A stretch of 18,468 nt of DNA from contig JAEZBZ010000112.1 in NCBI GenBank assembly GCA_023412745.1, positions 1 through 18,468 of the forward strand. The letters are read 5' to 3'. Each line of letters starts with the position of its first letter. Position 1 is the first letter of the stretch. Made by a program: the position numbers and the translations under genes. Below, piece after piece: positions 1 through 7,046 of this stretch. This stretch comes from Pseudomonadota bacterium (GTDB taxonomy: Bacteria > Pseudomonadota > Alphaproteobacteria > Rhizobiales > Hyphomicrobiaceae). The notes beneath the pieces are model-generated. The model was not told the DNA's origin. It saw nothing but the letters and a program-made list of their open reading frames with translations, and made no database searches.

Positions 1-1845
1 CACCAGCACCGTGCCGCCTTCGTGACCGACAACCGCTAACGGCAGCGGTAGATCGAAGAACAGTGCGCCGGACACCAGCACCAGCATCGCCCCGATCGCG
101 AAGGTTAGATTCTGGCGAATGATGCGCGCCGTGCGCCGCGCAAGCCTGTGCGCCGACGCCAACCTAGCCATGTCTTCCGACAACAAGGCGACATCGGCCG
201 CCTGAACGGCCACTTCGCTGCCCGCTGCTCCCATGGCAATGCCCACATCCGCCCTAGCCAGGGCGGCCGCGTCGTTGACGCCATCACCGACAAAGGCGAC
301 CTTTCCTTTGCGCGTCATGGCTTCGACGAGGCGCACCTTGTCGTGCGGCAGGAGATCCGCCTCGATATCCTCTGCCGACAGGCCGAGTTCCTTGCCGACA
401 CGCAAGGCGACAGGCCTCCGGTCCCCGGTCATCATCGTGATCCGGGATATTCCTGTCTCTCGCAATGAAACGAGAGCGTCGTGCGACGTGCCCCGTATGG
501 AATCGGCGACCGTGACGGCCCCGAGAACCAGAGGACCGCGCCCCATCCAGATGACGGTCTCGGCTCCGGAAGTCATGGCTTTGAACGCGGGGGAGGACAC
601 ATCTGCGCCCATACGCGCCACCATGTGCGGATTGCCGGCCCAGATCTCGCCCACTTTATCCCGTCCGGTGATGCCTTCGCTCGGATGAGCGGTCACGTCA
701 GTCATGGTGACGGGCGTGAGTCCCCGCCGCTCAGCCTCCCGACGAACCGCGGCGGCGATGCCATGTTCGGAATGCGCCTCGAGTGCCGCCAACAGACTCA
801 GAAAGTCGTTCTCCGGCATGGCCGGCGAGATGATGGCGGTCACCTCGGGCTGGCCGGTGGTCAACGTGCCGGTTTTGTCGAAGGCGAACTGGGTGACCGC
901 AGCGAAACTCTCGAGCGCCGCGCCGCCTTTGAACAGCACGCCACCGCGTGCGGCCGCCGACAGGGCAGAAAGGATCGCCGCGGGAACGCTGATGACGATC
1001 GCGCAGGGGCTGGCCGCGACCAGAACGACGGCCGCGCGGTAGATTGCGTCCTGCCATTCCCGGCCCAGGGCTAAGAGCACACCAAGAATCACTATTGAAC
1101 CGACCAGCACAGCCGCGGTGTAGCGCTGGCCGAACCAAGCACTGAACCGTTCCGAAGGCGCACGCGCGGCCTGCGCCTCCGTCACCAGCTTGATCATGCG
1201 CGCGACCGTGCTGTCACTGGACGTAGCGGTCACGCGCATCTCCAGCACCGCACTGTGGTTGACGGTGGCTTCGAATACTTTCGCGCCAGCCGCCTTATGC
1301 ACCGGCATCGATTCACCGGTCACGGTGGATTCATCCAGATGGCCGTCGCCATTGAGAATGATGCCGTCAACGGGGATCTTAGCTCCCGGCCGGACGACCA
1401 GAACATCGCCGACGGCCAGCGCTGCGATCTTGACCTCCTCAATGTCTCCTGATGCGGACTTGCGCAGCGCTGTCTGAGGTCTGAGCGCCAGAAGCGCTTC
1501 GACCTCACGCCGCGCACGACCCATGGCCAGCGTTTCCAATGTTGTCGAGATGCTGAACAGGAACAGTAGCACCGCACCTTCGGCCGGTGCGCCGACTACG
1601 GCCGCTGCGAGCGCCGCGATGACCATCAAGAGATCAATATCAAGAGTGCGCTCGCGCCAAAGCTCGGCCAGGGCGCGCCACGCCGCCGGAATACCTCCCG
1701 CAATATATACGAGCCCGAAGCCGACTGCGGCGAAATGGTCGGCGCCCACATGTGGTGCGGCGAAGCCCAACGCAATCCCCACCAATGTCAGCGCACTGAG
1801 GGCAATGCTGATCCGCTCTGCTGTCCGTTCGCTCATTTCCATCAT
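1..1845 (-). CDS. P1B-4-type heavy-metal translocating P-type ATPase (C-terminus cut by window edge)
   Basis: Inner-membrane pump that uses ATP to export a transition metal; 615 codons are present and the last few dozen residues lie beyond base 1. In order: N-terminal membrane helices with no cytoplasmic metal-binding domain, actuator TGES (176-179), SPC in the ion-binding helix (279-281), phosphorylation motif DKTGT with Asp323, TGDR, GDGVND (520-525), and HEGGT (608-612). SPC plus HEGGT is the P1B-4 signature, a subgroup linked to Co2+, Fe2+ and sometimes Zn2+ rather than the CPC-type Cu or Zn/Cd pumps. The nucleotide-domain His-Pro pair reads SEHG here instead of SEHP. Three in-frame ATGs lie at 1845, 1842 and 1836; I chose 1845, which follows a weak GAAGAA stretch. 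The frame is open throughout. It lies 192 bp downstream of the ABC operon on the same strand. Family is certain; substrate is inferred. Confidence 0.95.
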   Translation of the reverse strand, partial: MMEMSERTAERISIALSALTLVGIALGFAAPHVGADHFAAVGFGLVYIAGGIPAAWRALAELWRERTLDIDLLMVIAALAAAVVGAPAEGAVLLFLFSISTTLETLAMGRARREVEALLALRPQTALRKSASGDIEEVKIAALAVGDVLVVRPGAKIPVDGIILNGDGHLDESTVTGESMPVHKAAGAKVFEATVNHSAVLEMRVTATSSDSTVARMIKLVTEAQAARAPSERFSAWFGQRYTAAVLVGSIVILGVLLALGREWQDAIYRAAVVLVAASPCAIVISVPAAILSALSAAARGGVLFKGGAALESFAAVTQFAFDKTGTLTTGQPEVTAIISPAMPENDFLSLLAALEAHSEHGIAAAVRREAERRGLTPVTMTDVTAHPSEGITGRDKVGEIWAGNPHMVARMGADVSSPAFKAMTSGAETVIWMGRGPLVLGAVTVADSIRGTSHDALVSLRETGISRITMMTGDRRPVALRVGKELGLSAEDIEADLLPHDKVRLVEAMTRKGKVAFVGDGVNDAAALARADVGIAMGAAGSEVAVQAADVALLSEDMARLASAHRLARRTARIIRQNLTFAIGAMLVLVSGALFFDLPLPLAVVGHEGGTVLV

Positions 1846-2037
1846 TCGTTCGATTTTTCTTCAAGAACAGTCGCACGAAGGCGCATGCCTTGTCACAATT
1901 TTCAATCTTTACCTAAGAACGCCTGGATGGATTGTCGATGCTTTCCTTCGCGCCGGTGGACACTCTTCAGCGTCGCGCGAGTATGTTCGAGTCACCCAGT
2001 GTGCCGCTGCTTTGGCGTCGCAGACGCTCATATGCTT

Positions 2038-2718
2038 TCAACCTATGCGGCCGTCGCGAATTTCCACCCGGCGGGTGCATCGCGCGGCGACGTGCTCATC
2101 ATGTGTCGAAATCAGAAAGCTCGTTGCGGTCGACGTGTTGATCGACTGGATGAGATCTAGAACCTGATCAGCCGATTGCCGGTCGAGATTCCCGGTTGGT
2201 TCGTCGGCCAGGACCAGTGCCGGGTTGTTGATCAGCGCGCGGGCGACCGCCACTCGCTGGCGCTGGCCGCCCGACATGGCCGCAGGGCGATGCTGGCGCC
2301 GATCGGCAAGCCCGACAGCGTCGAGCAGCTCGCCCGCGCGTTCCCGCATGGCGCGTGTTTCGCGTCCGAATGCCGAGGCTGCCGGCATTATGACGTTCTC
2401 AAGCGCTGTGAGATCGGGAAGCAGATGATGAAACTGGAACACGAACCCGAGATGTCGGCTGCGGAACTCCGTTCGCTGCGCGTCGCTCGCGTGCATCAGA
2501 TTAACACCAAGCATTTCGTGCTTTCCTCCGCTTGCGCGCATCAAAGTGCCGAGGATGTTCAGTAGCGTGCTCTTGCCCGAGCCTGAGCGCCCCTGTAACG
2601 CAGTCAACTCGCCGGATACCATAGTCAAATCGACACCCTTGAGCACCACCGTCTCGGTCTCGCCCTGGCCAAAGCTTTTGGTAAGTCCCCTTACGGAAAG
2701 TATCGGGTTTTCCCTCAT
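2038..2718 (-). CDS. ABC transporter ATP-binding protein, MacB/LolD/DevA family
   Basis: ATPase subunit (226 aa, normal for LolD/DevA) that drives the permease encoded just upstream. It has every ABC landmark: Walker A GRSGSGKST (43-51), Q-loop Gln95, signature MSGGQ (148-152), Walker B ending in Glu173 (VLADEP), D-loop NLD (177-179) and switch His206. The start ATG at 2718 overlaps the permease stop as ATGA (2718-2715), so the two are translationally coupled. The order adaptor, permease, ATPase matches DevBCA and MacAB-like type VII ABC systems, which work from the periplasm rather than carrying substrate through the membrane domain. Substrate cannot be read from sequence; lipids, glycolipids, peptides or toxic small molecules are all known for the family. 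Confidence 0.95.
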   Translation of the reverse strand: MRENPILSVRGLTKSFGQGETETVVLKGVDLTMVSGELTALQGRSGSGKSTLLNILGTLMRASGGKHEMLGVNLMHASDAQRTEFRSRHLGFVFQFHHLLPDLTALENVIMPAASAFGRETRAMRERAGELLDAVGLADRRQHRPAAMSGGQRQRVAVARALINNPALVLADEPTGNLDRQSADQVLDLIQSINTSTATSFLISTHDEHVAARCTRRVEIRDGRIG

Positions 2719-3914
2719 GACCCGATAGCCTCAGCCGGATCGATCCGGGCAGCACGACGCGCGGGTAAGATTGAGGCGACCGTCGCTGCGAGCGTCGTGA
2801 GTAGGATAGCCAGCAAGAACTCTCCCTGCGTCCTGTCGATCGGAAGTTCTCCACTGCGGATGTCGGACACCGGCGGCAATGGCAACAGAACAAGCCACGC
2901 GATTGCCGCGCCGGCGATGGCCCCAACTAAGCCGATCAAAGTGCCTTCCAGGACAAAGATGGAAACCACTAGGCTTTTGCTCGCGCCCATCGCCCGCATA
3001 ATGCCGATTTCCGCCTGCCGGCGAACGATGGAAAGGAGCATAGCGCTAGCAATGCCGACAACGATGGTGACAAGAGCGAAGATCTTGATGATGAGACCGG
3101 TTCGCGACTGCGCGGCGAGGCCTTCGAACAACTGGCTGTTGTCTTCTGTCCAAGGGTTGGCTTTCAAGCCGGTTGCCCGTCTCAGGCGCGTCGCTATTCC
3201 CGCCGCGGCCATGGGCGGCTCCACCTTGATCTCGATGCGAGAAATCCCCGTCGGGAGATCGAACAAGGCGCGCGCCGTCGTGAAATTCATGTAGGCGGTC
3301 TGGCGATCAGCACTTGCAATGCCAAGCGTGAATATCCCCCCGATCCGAAAACTGCGCGCCCGTCCGCGGTCCGACGTAAGGCGCACCACTTGTCCCACGC
3401 GAAGTCCGAGATCGCGCGCCAACCGACTGCCGATCAGCAGTCCGTCAGCGGGCAGGTTGCCGCTTCCTTCGACGATAGCTGCTTCAATGCCGGCAATGCT
3501 GGACAGATTGCGCGGCATGATCCCGATCACGCCAACGGGGGCCAGAGTCTGGCCTCTTTCGATATAGGCGGAACCTCGAATCTGCGGCGATACGGCAGCC
3601 ACGCCAGGCGTGGCTTCAATGACGGAAAGGGCCGGTTGCCAAATTGCGATCTGGTCCCGCCGGCTGAGATCTTTTTGCAGAACCACTTGAGCGTCAGGCA
3701 ACAGAACAGAGGGGTCGCGGTCGGCCATTTCCAGTACGACATGAGGGATGCTGCCCACGGTCCTCAGGGTGAGAAGAGTGGCCAATCCGCCGATTAGCGC
3801 ACTCATGAAAATGAACACACCCACCCCCAATGCCACGCCTGTCATCAAGAGTGTCGTCTGACCTGGGTGCGACAGAAGGTGGCGGATGGCAAGCTTGGCG
3901 GCATAAGGGCTCAT
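2715..3914 (-). CDS. ABC transporter permease, FtsX/MacB (DevC-like) family
   Basis: Inner-membrane permease of 399 aa with the four-helix FtsX/MacB layout: one helix near residues 17-40, a large periplasmic domain (about 41-273), and three C-terminal helices near 274-298, 318-345 and 365-385. The family motifs EIGIMRAMGAS (about 303-312, after the second helix) and PARRAARIDPAEAI at the C-terminus are clear. The start ATG at 3914 overlaps the adaptor stop (ATGA, 3914-3911), and its own stop overlaps the ATPase start, so all three genes form one unit. The periplasmic domain probably couples ATP hydrolysis to the HlyD-type adaptor; this is inferred from MacB-type systems. Confidence 0.94.
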   Translation of the reverse strand: MSPYAAKLAIRHLLSHPGQTTLLMTGVALGVGVFIFMSALIGGLATLLTLRTVGSIPHVVLEMADRDPSVLLPDAQVVLQKDLSRRDQIAIWQPALSVIEATPGVAAVSPQIRGSAYIERGQTLAPVGVIGIMPRNLSSIAGIEAAIVEGSGNLPADGLLIGSRLARDLGLRVGQVVRLTSDRGRARSFRIGGIFTLGIASADRQTAYMNFTTARALFDLPTGISRIEIKVEPPMAAAGIATRLRRATGLKANPWTEDNSQLFEGLAAQSRTGLIIKIFALVTIVVGIASAMLLSIVRRQAEIGIMRAMGASKSLVVSIFVLEGTLIGLVGAIAGAAIAWLVLLPLPPVSDIRSGELPIDRTQGEFLLAILLTTLAATVASILPARRAARIDPAEAIGS

Positions 3915-4960
3915 CTATCAGCTGCTCGTACTTTGACCCGATCGCCGGGCTTGGCGGAATCCGGATCAGTAAGGATGCGCTCACCGGGCTTCAGGCCTTC
4001 GGTCACAATCACGCTTTCGGACGGCCAGTCGATGAACTCGATTTGCCGATCGCTAACGATCCCTTGGGAGACAATCCGTACATGCATGTGACTGCCGGAC
4101 TGGATGATGGCTCGGCGCGGAACGCTGATGGCCGTGTCGCGCCGCTCGATGATCAGGTTGACCGTGACCGTAAGTCCCGACGGCGCATCGATCGTCGGCG
4201 CACCTTTGAGGCTCACACGGACATTGCGTGCGCCGGTAGCCGGGTCCACGCGCGGCTCTACATAAATGACCGCCGCCTCAATCGGTCGCTGTTGTCCTGG
4301 GAAGCTGACTAGAGCCTCGGTGCCCGCGCGGATCTCGGTCGCATAGACCTCGTCGACCTCGACAGTGATGTCCGGATTAGACAGATCGGCCAGCCGGTAG
4401 ATTACGCTTTCGAGGCCAACGGTCTGGCCGCGATCGACGGGACGTTCCAGGATGACCCCGGAAAAGGGAGCGCGTAGCACGCGCCGCTCGCGCAGTTCCC
4501 GTGCTTGCACCACGCTGGCCCGCCGGCGTTCGAGTTCGCGCTCGCTTTCAGCGACTATGAAACGCAGCTGCTCGACGTCGCGCTTCGTGGCGAACTCGCC
4601 GAGCGTTTCGGAGCGGTCAAGGTCGCGACGCACCCGCGCCAGCGCTGCCTCTTGCGCCCCGACTGATGCCTCGGCCTGCGCAATCGCGGCCGCTTCGGGT
4701 GCGTCATCGATGCGGGCAACCTCCTGCCCGGCCGTGACGCGGTCACCCACGTCAAAAGGCAGCACGACCAATTCGCCACCGATCGCAGGCCGGATATCGA
4801 CCTGCATTTTCGGTCTGACGCGGCCATTGACCGCGAGCACACGCTGCGCTGGCGCCGTTTCAACAAGAAACGTGTAGACCACTTTTTCACGAGGAGATAA
4901 TAGCCAACTCGCCAACGAGACGACCGCCAGCGCGGCAACAACAAGCTGCTTCGAATTCAT
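3911..4960 (-). CDS. HlyD-type periplasmic adaptor (DevB/MacA-like membrane fusion protein)
   Basis: Adaptor (349 aa) of the ABC exporter encoded downstream. An N-terminal membrane anchor (about 5-21) is followed by a first barrel-sandwich half (about 57-87, ending VTAGQEVARIDD), an alpha-hairpin coiled coil rich in Ala, Arg and Glu (about 88-155), a second sandwich half (RAPFSGVI..DRGQTVG) and beta-barrel/membrane-proximal domains. It is the first gene of the operon. The ATG at 4960 has a purine run (AGGGG) only two bases upstream, so the ribosome site is poorly spaced. No outer-membrane TolC gene is in the window; the adaptor would have to use one encoded elsewhere. Confidence 0.93.
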   Translation of the reverse strand: MNSKQLVVAALAVVSLASWLLSPREKVVYTFLVETAPAQRVLAVNGRVRPKMQVDIRPAIGGELVVLPFDVGDRVTAGQEVARIDDAPEAAAIAQAEASVGAQEAALARVRRDLDRSETLGEFATKRDVEQLRFIVAESERELERRRASVVQARELRERRVLRAPFSGVILERPVDRGQTVGLESVIYRLADLSNPDITVEVDEVYATEIRAGTEALVSFPGQQRPIEAAVIYVEPRVDPATGARNVRVSLKGAPTIDAPSGLTVTVNLIIERRDTAISVPRRAIIQSGSHMHVRIVSQGIVSDRQIEFIDWPSESVIVTEGLKPGERILTDPDSAKPGDRVKVRAADR

Positions 4961-5040
4961 GGCCCCTGTCGCATTTCCAAGCGGTACCAGGCGAGCCCGT
5001 CCGGCATCGCAAGGAGCGATCTACATTACTGGCTGGTATA

Positions 5041-5057
5041 TAGCCACATGGTGGCTA
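5041..5057. repeat. Inverted repeat TAGCCAC-ATG-GTGGCTA
   Basis: Perfect 7-bp arms around a 3-bp centre, 81 bp upstream of the adaptor start codon. It touches a TATATA stretch that could be a -10 element on the minus strand, so it could be an operator for a dimeric regulator of the exporter. No regulator gene is adjacent, and function is inferred from position only. Confidence 0.6.
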
Positions 5058-5073
5058 GCGCAGCTCGCGGAGA

Positions 5074-5086
5074 ATTGGGTCCCAAT
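5074..5086. repeat. Inverted repeat ATTGGG-T-CCCAAT
   Basis: Perfect 6-bp arms around one central base. It abuts and shares two bases (5085-5086) with the larger repeat at 5085-5107, so the two could form alternative structures or adjacent binding sites. Confidence 0.5.
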
Positions 5087-5107
5087 CAGCAACGATGCGT
5101 TGCTGAT
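5085..5107. repeat. Inverted repeat, 10-bp perfect arms (ATCAGCAACG) around ATG
   Basis: The right arm CGTTGCTGAT is the exact reverse complement of the left arm ATCAGCAACG, with ATG between. It is the longest perfect inverted repeat I noticed in a gene-free stretch of the window. No T tract follows on either strand, so an operator or protein-binding site is more likely than a rho-independent terminator. It shares the 3-bp ATG centre with the repeat at 5041-5057, although the arms differ. Confidence 0.65.
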
Positions 5108-5136
5108 CCGGCAATAGTGCAGGAATGTAATGGCGT

Positions 5137-5150
5137 CGAGGAACTCCTCG
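5137..5150. repeat. Inverted repeat CGAGGA-AC-TCCTCG
   Basis: Perfect 6-bp arms around two bases, the most operon-distal of the four repeats upstream of the DevBCA-like genes. Short enough to occur by chance alone; its interest is in the cluster. Confidence 0.4.
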
Positions 5151-5255
5151 CACAAGCAAGATCATGCTCGCAAGAAAACGGCATTTGGATGCCACGCTCA
5201 GAATTTATGAGTTGAGTAAAAGAAAGTTCACGCCGAATTGCTCGAAAGTCTGTTG

Positions 5256-6605
5256 CTAGGATTGCTGGTTTTCTCGCTCCCGCAGGAACGCGTCGAGACG
5301 CAGTTCGAGGCGGGAAGTGTCCACCTCGGCGAATTCGTATCGGGCACGCACGACCCGTCTATCGATTGCGATGAGGCGGGAGATGTCGCTCGGTGTTCCG
5401 CTGACGACGACCTCGGCTCTTGAGCCATTGATCGTGGTTCTTAGCTCGTCGAGCTGAGTTTGAGAATAGCCCAGGGCCGGCAACACTTTACCGATATGGG
5501 GATATTGCTTGAACGCTGCTGCGATGTGCCCGACTGCCGACGCTCTCGGATCGATGATCTCGTCCGCACCGGCTTCCACGGCCGCCAAATATCCCGCACC
5601 GTAACTCATGCCGCCGTGCGTCAGCGTCGGGCCATCGTCAATAACGAGGACCGGCTTGCCTCTCACAGCCTCGGGGGCTTCCAAGGTAATGATTGATGCG
5701 CCCCGGATGATTTCGGCTTCGGGAGCGATGGCACGGGAACGCTCTGTGACCTGCTGAATGGCAGCTGTCGACGCCGAATTCGACTTGGCAATGATAACGA
5801 CGTCGGCCATTCGCAGGACAGCCTCGCCTGGATGATGGGTGGTCTCATGGCCCGGTCGCAGCGGATCGACGAGAACGAGGTGGAGGCTCGGTGTAACGAA
5901 CGGAAAGTCGTTGTTGCCGCCGTCCCAGATTATTATATCCGCTTCCTTCTCGGCCGCCTCGAAGATGCGGGCATAGTCGACACCGGCAAAGACCAGATTG
6001 CCGATTGCAAGATGCGGCTCATACTCCTCACGTTCCTCGACCGTGCACTGCGCGGCATCCAGATCCCCAAGACTCTCGAAGCGCTGAACGGCCTGGCGCT
6101 CCAGATGTCCATAAGGCATGGGGTGGCGGACCGCGACTACTCGAAGGCCGCGCTCTTTGAGCCGGCGCGAGAGCCAGCGAGCAACCTGGGATTTTCCAAC
6201 ACCCGTTCGCACAGCCGAGACCGCAATCACGGGGACGCGCACCTCCAGCATGGTGCGTTTTGGACCAAGCAAAGTGAAATCGGCTCCGGCCGCCAGCGCC
6301 ACTGAGGCCTTGTGCATGACCTCGGCGTGCTCGACATCGCTGTAGGCGAAGATCACTTCGTCAATCGCCTCCTGTGCGCAGATCTCGGCGAGCCTGGCTT
6401 CGTCCCATATGGGAATGCCGTTGGGGTAGCGAGGCCCCGACAATGAAGCTGGATACCGCCGATCGGCGATTCCCGGGATTTGCGCCGCCGTGAATGCCAC
6501 GACTTCACTCGCCGGATCGTCACGATAGACCACATTGAAATTGTGGAAGTCGCGACCTGCCGCACCCATGATGACGATGCGACGAGGCCCGGTTGGTCTC
6601 CTCAC
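5256..6605 (-). CDS. Cyclic 2,3-diphosphoglycerate synthetase-like P-loop protein
   Basis: A 449-aa protein that I recognise as the bacterial branch of the cyclic 2,3-diphosphoglycerate synthetase family. In methanogens that enzyme makes cyclic 2,3-diphosphoglycerate from 2,3-diphosphoglycerate and ATP. An N-terminal Rossmann-like segment opens with VIMGAAGRDFHNFN (11-24), and the family P-loop AVRTGVGKSQ lies at 131-140. Further conserved-looking blocks are IIIWDGGNND and VLVDPLRPGHE. The start is GTG at 6605: AAGGA sits about nine bases upstream and the next in-frame ATG would cut into the GAAGRD motif. The GTG overlaps the stop of a small upstream ORF (GTGA). Bacterial members are widespread in annotation but their product is not firmly established, so the reaction here is inference. 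Confidence 0.9.
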   Translation of the reverse strand: MRRPTGPRRIVIMGAAGRDFHNFNVVYRDDPASEVVAFTAAQIPGIADRRYPASLSGPRYPNGIPIWDEARLAEICAQEAIDEVIFAYSDVEHAEVMHKASVALAAGADFTLLGPKRTMLEVRVPVIAVSAVRTGVGKSQVARWLSRRLKERGLRVVAVRHPMPYGHLERQAVQRFESLGDLDAAQCTVEEREEYEPHLAIGNLVFAGVDYARIFEAAEKEADIIIWDGGNNDFPFVTPSLHLVLVDPLRPGHETTHHPGEAVLRMADVVIIAKSNSASTAAIQQVTERSRAIAPEAEIIRGASIITLEAPEAVRGKPVLVIDDGPTLTHGGMSYGAGYLAAVEAGADEIIDPRASAVGHIAAAFKQYPHIGKVLPALGYSQTQLDELRTTINGSRAEVVVSGTPSDISRLIAIDRRVVRARYEFAEVDTSRLELRLDAFLRERENQQS

Positions 6606-6796
6606 TGCTGCTCATCCTTCTGCAAAGGCCCATTCTCTCCATTGTGCGAACCTGGGCACAGCGTTCCTTGTTCGTCACACTGGGATCGCCATCGGTCTCG
6701 ACACGAGCGGCGCACGAGCACCTCGTAGGCGCCGGCTGCGCGCTTCTTTCCATACCGCACCAACCCCTCACGTCCACGCAACAGAAGAAGTAGCAA
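6602..6796 (-). CDS. Possible 64-aa Cys-containing small protein, coupled to the cPGS-like gene
   Basis: Small ORF whose TGA stop (6604-6602) overlaps the GTG start of the cPGS-like gene, the arrangement expected for translational coupling. The protein has a short Leu-rich N-terminus, a basic middle with GAYEVLVRR (22-30), and three Cys plus one His in the C-terminal half (C32, C40, C47, H51), then an acidic tail. A shorter start at a GTG (V13) directly after a GAGGGG stretch is also possible. Codon third positions in the second half are reasonably GC-rich. I do not recognise a family. It may be spurious; the overlap is the main support. Confidence 0.4.
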   Translation of the reverse strand: MLLLLLRGREGLVRYGKKRAAGAYEVLVRRSCRDRWRSQCDEQGTLCPGSHNGENGPLQKDEQQ

Positions 6797-7046
6797 CTTG
6801 ACACGCGAAGCTTAAAGTTCGGATGAATTAGAGGCCACCTCTGTCGCTCCGTTGAAGCACTTTTGACGAAGTCTGACACACGGAGAGGCTAGATCGTTTG
6901 CCCAGCCAAGCTATGAGCGTGTATTAATGTCCAGCGGTGTATTGTGCCGCCAGACACGGGACACGTATTTCAACCCTGCTTTGTCTTAGACCGGCGCGAT
7001 TTAGACTATTCCTCAACGTGATGGCGATTGGATCAGTTTGGTGGTC
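6797..7046. other. Divergent intergenic region between the cPGS-like and flavocytochrome genes
   Basis: About 250 bases with no convincing ORF. It must hold the promoters of both divergent units, but I cannot place either well. TTGACA on the plus strand at 6798-6803 and TTGACG at 6863-6868 both lack a matching -10. A small inverted repeat AGAGG-CCA-CCTCT lies at 6830-6842. GTGTATT occurs twice, at 6919-6925 and 6937-6943, 18 bp apart, which could be a direct-repeat binding site on one face of the helix. Confidence 0.4.

Larger units (their letters stand above)
4961..5255. other. Intergenic region upstream of the DevBCA-like operon, holding four inverted repeats
   Basis: These 295 bases lie between the start of the adaptor gene and the end of the cPGS-like gene, both on the minus strand. 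I see no coding sequence. The region holds four perfect inverted repeats (listed separately). None is followed on the minus strand by a T run, so they do not look like intrinsic terminators. On the minus strand a TATATA stretch sits at 5037-5042, touching the repeat at 5041-5057; it is a possible -10 element for the exporter operon, but no good -35 is visible. Confidence 0.6.

Noticed and set aside
1523..2167. Plus-strand 214-codon ORF
   Set aside because: It lies antisense across the 5' end of the metal ATPase and the end of the ABC ATPase gene and has low-complexity composition; a shadow frame.
5085..5107. Long inverted repeat as a rho-independent terminator of the cPGS-like gene
   Set aside because: No T run follows on the minus strand, and the stem is about 150 bp past the stop codon.
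6798..6826. TTGACA as a -35 element for the flavocytochrome gene
   Set aside because: No -10-like hexamer lies 16-19 bp downstream, and it is about 250 bp from the start codon.
6520..6879. Minus-strand 119-codon ORF overlapping the cPGS-like start
   Set aside because: It runs into the strongly supported cPGS-like frame, has biased composition (Cys, Arg, His), and lacks a sensible start context.
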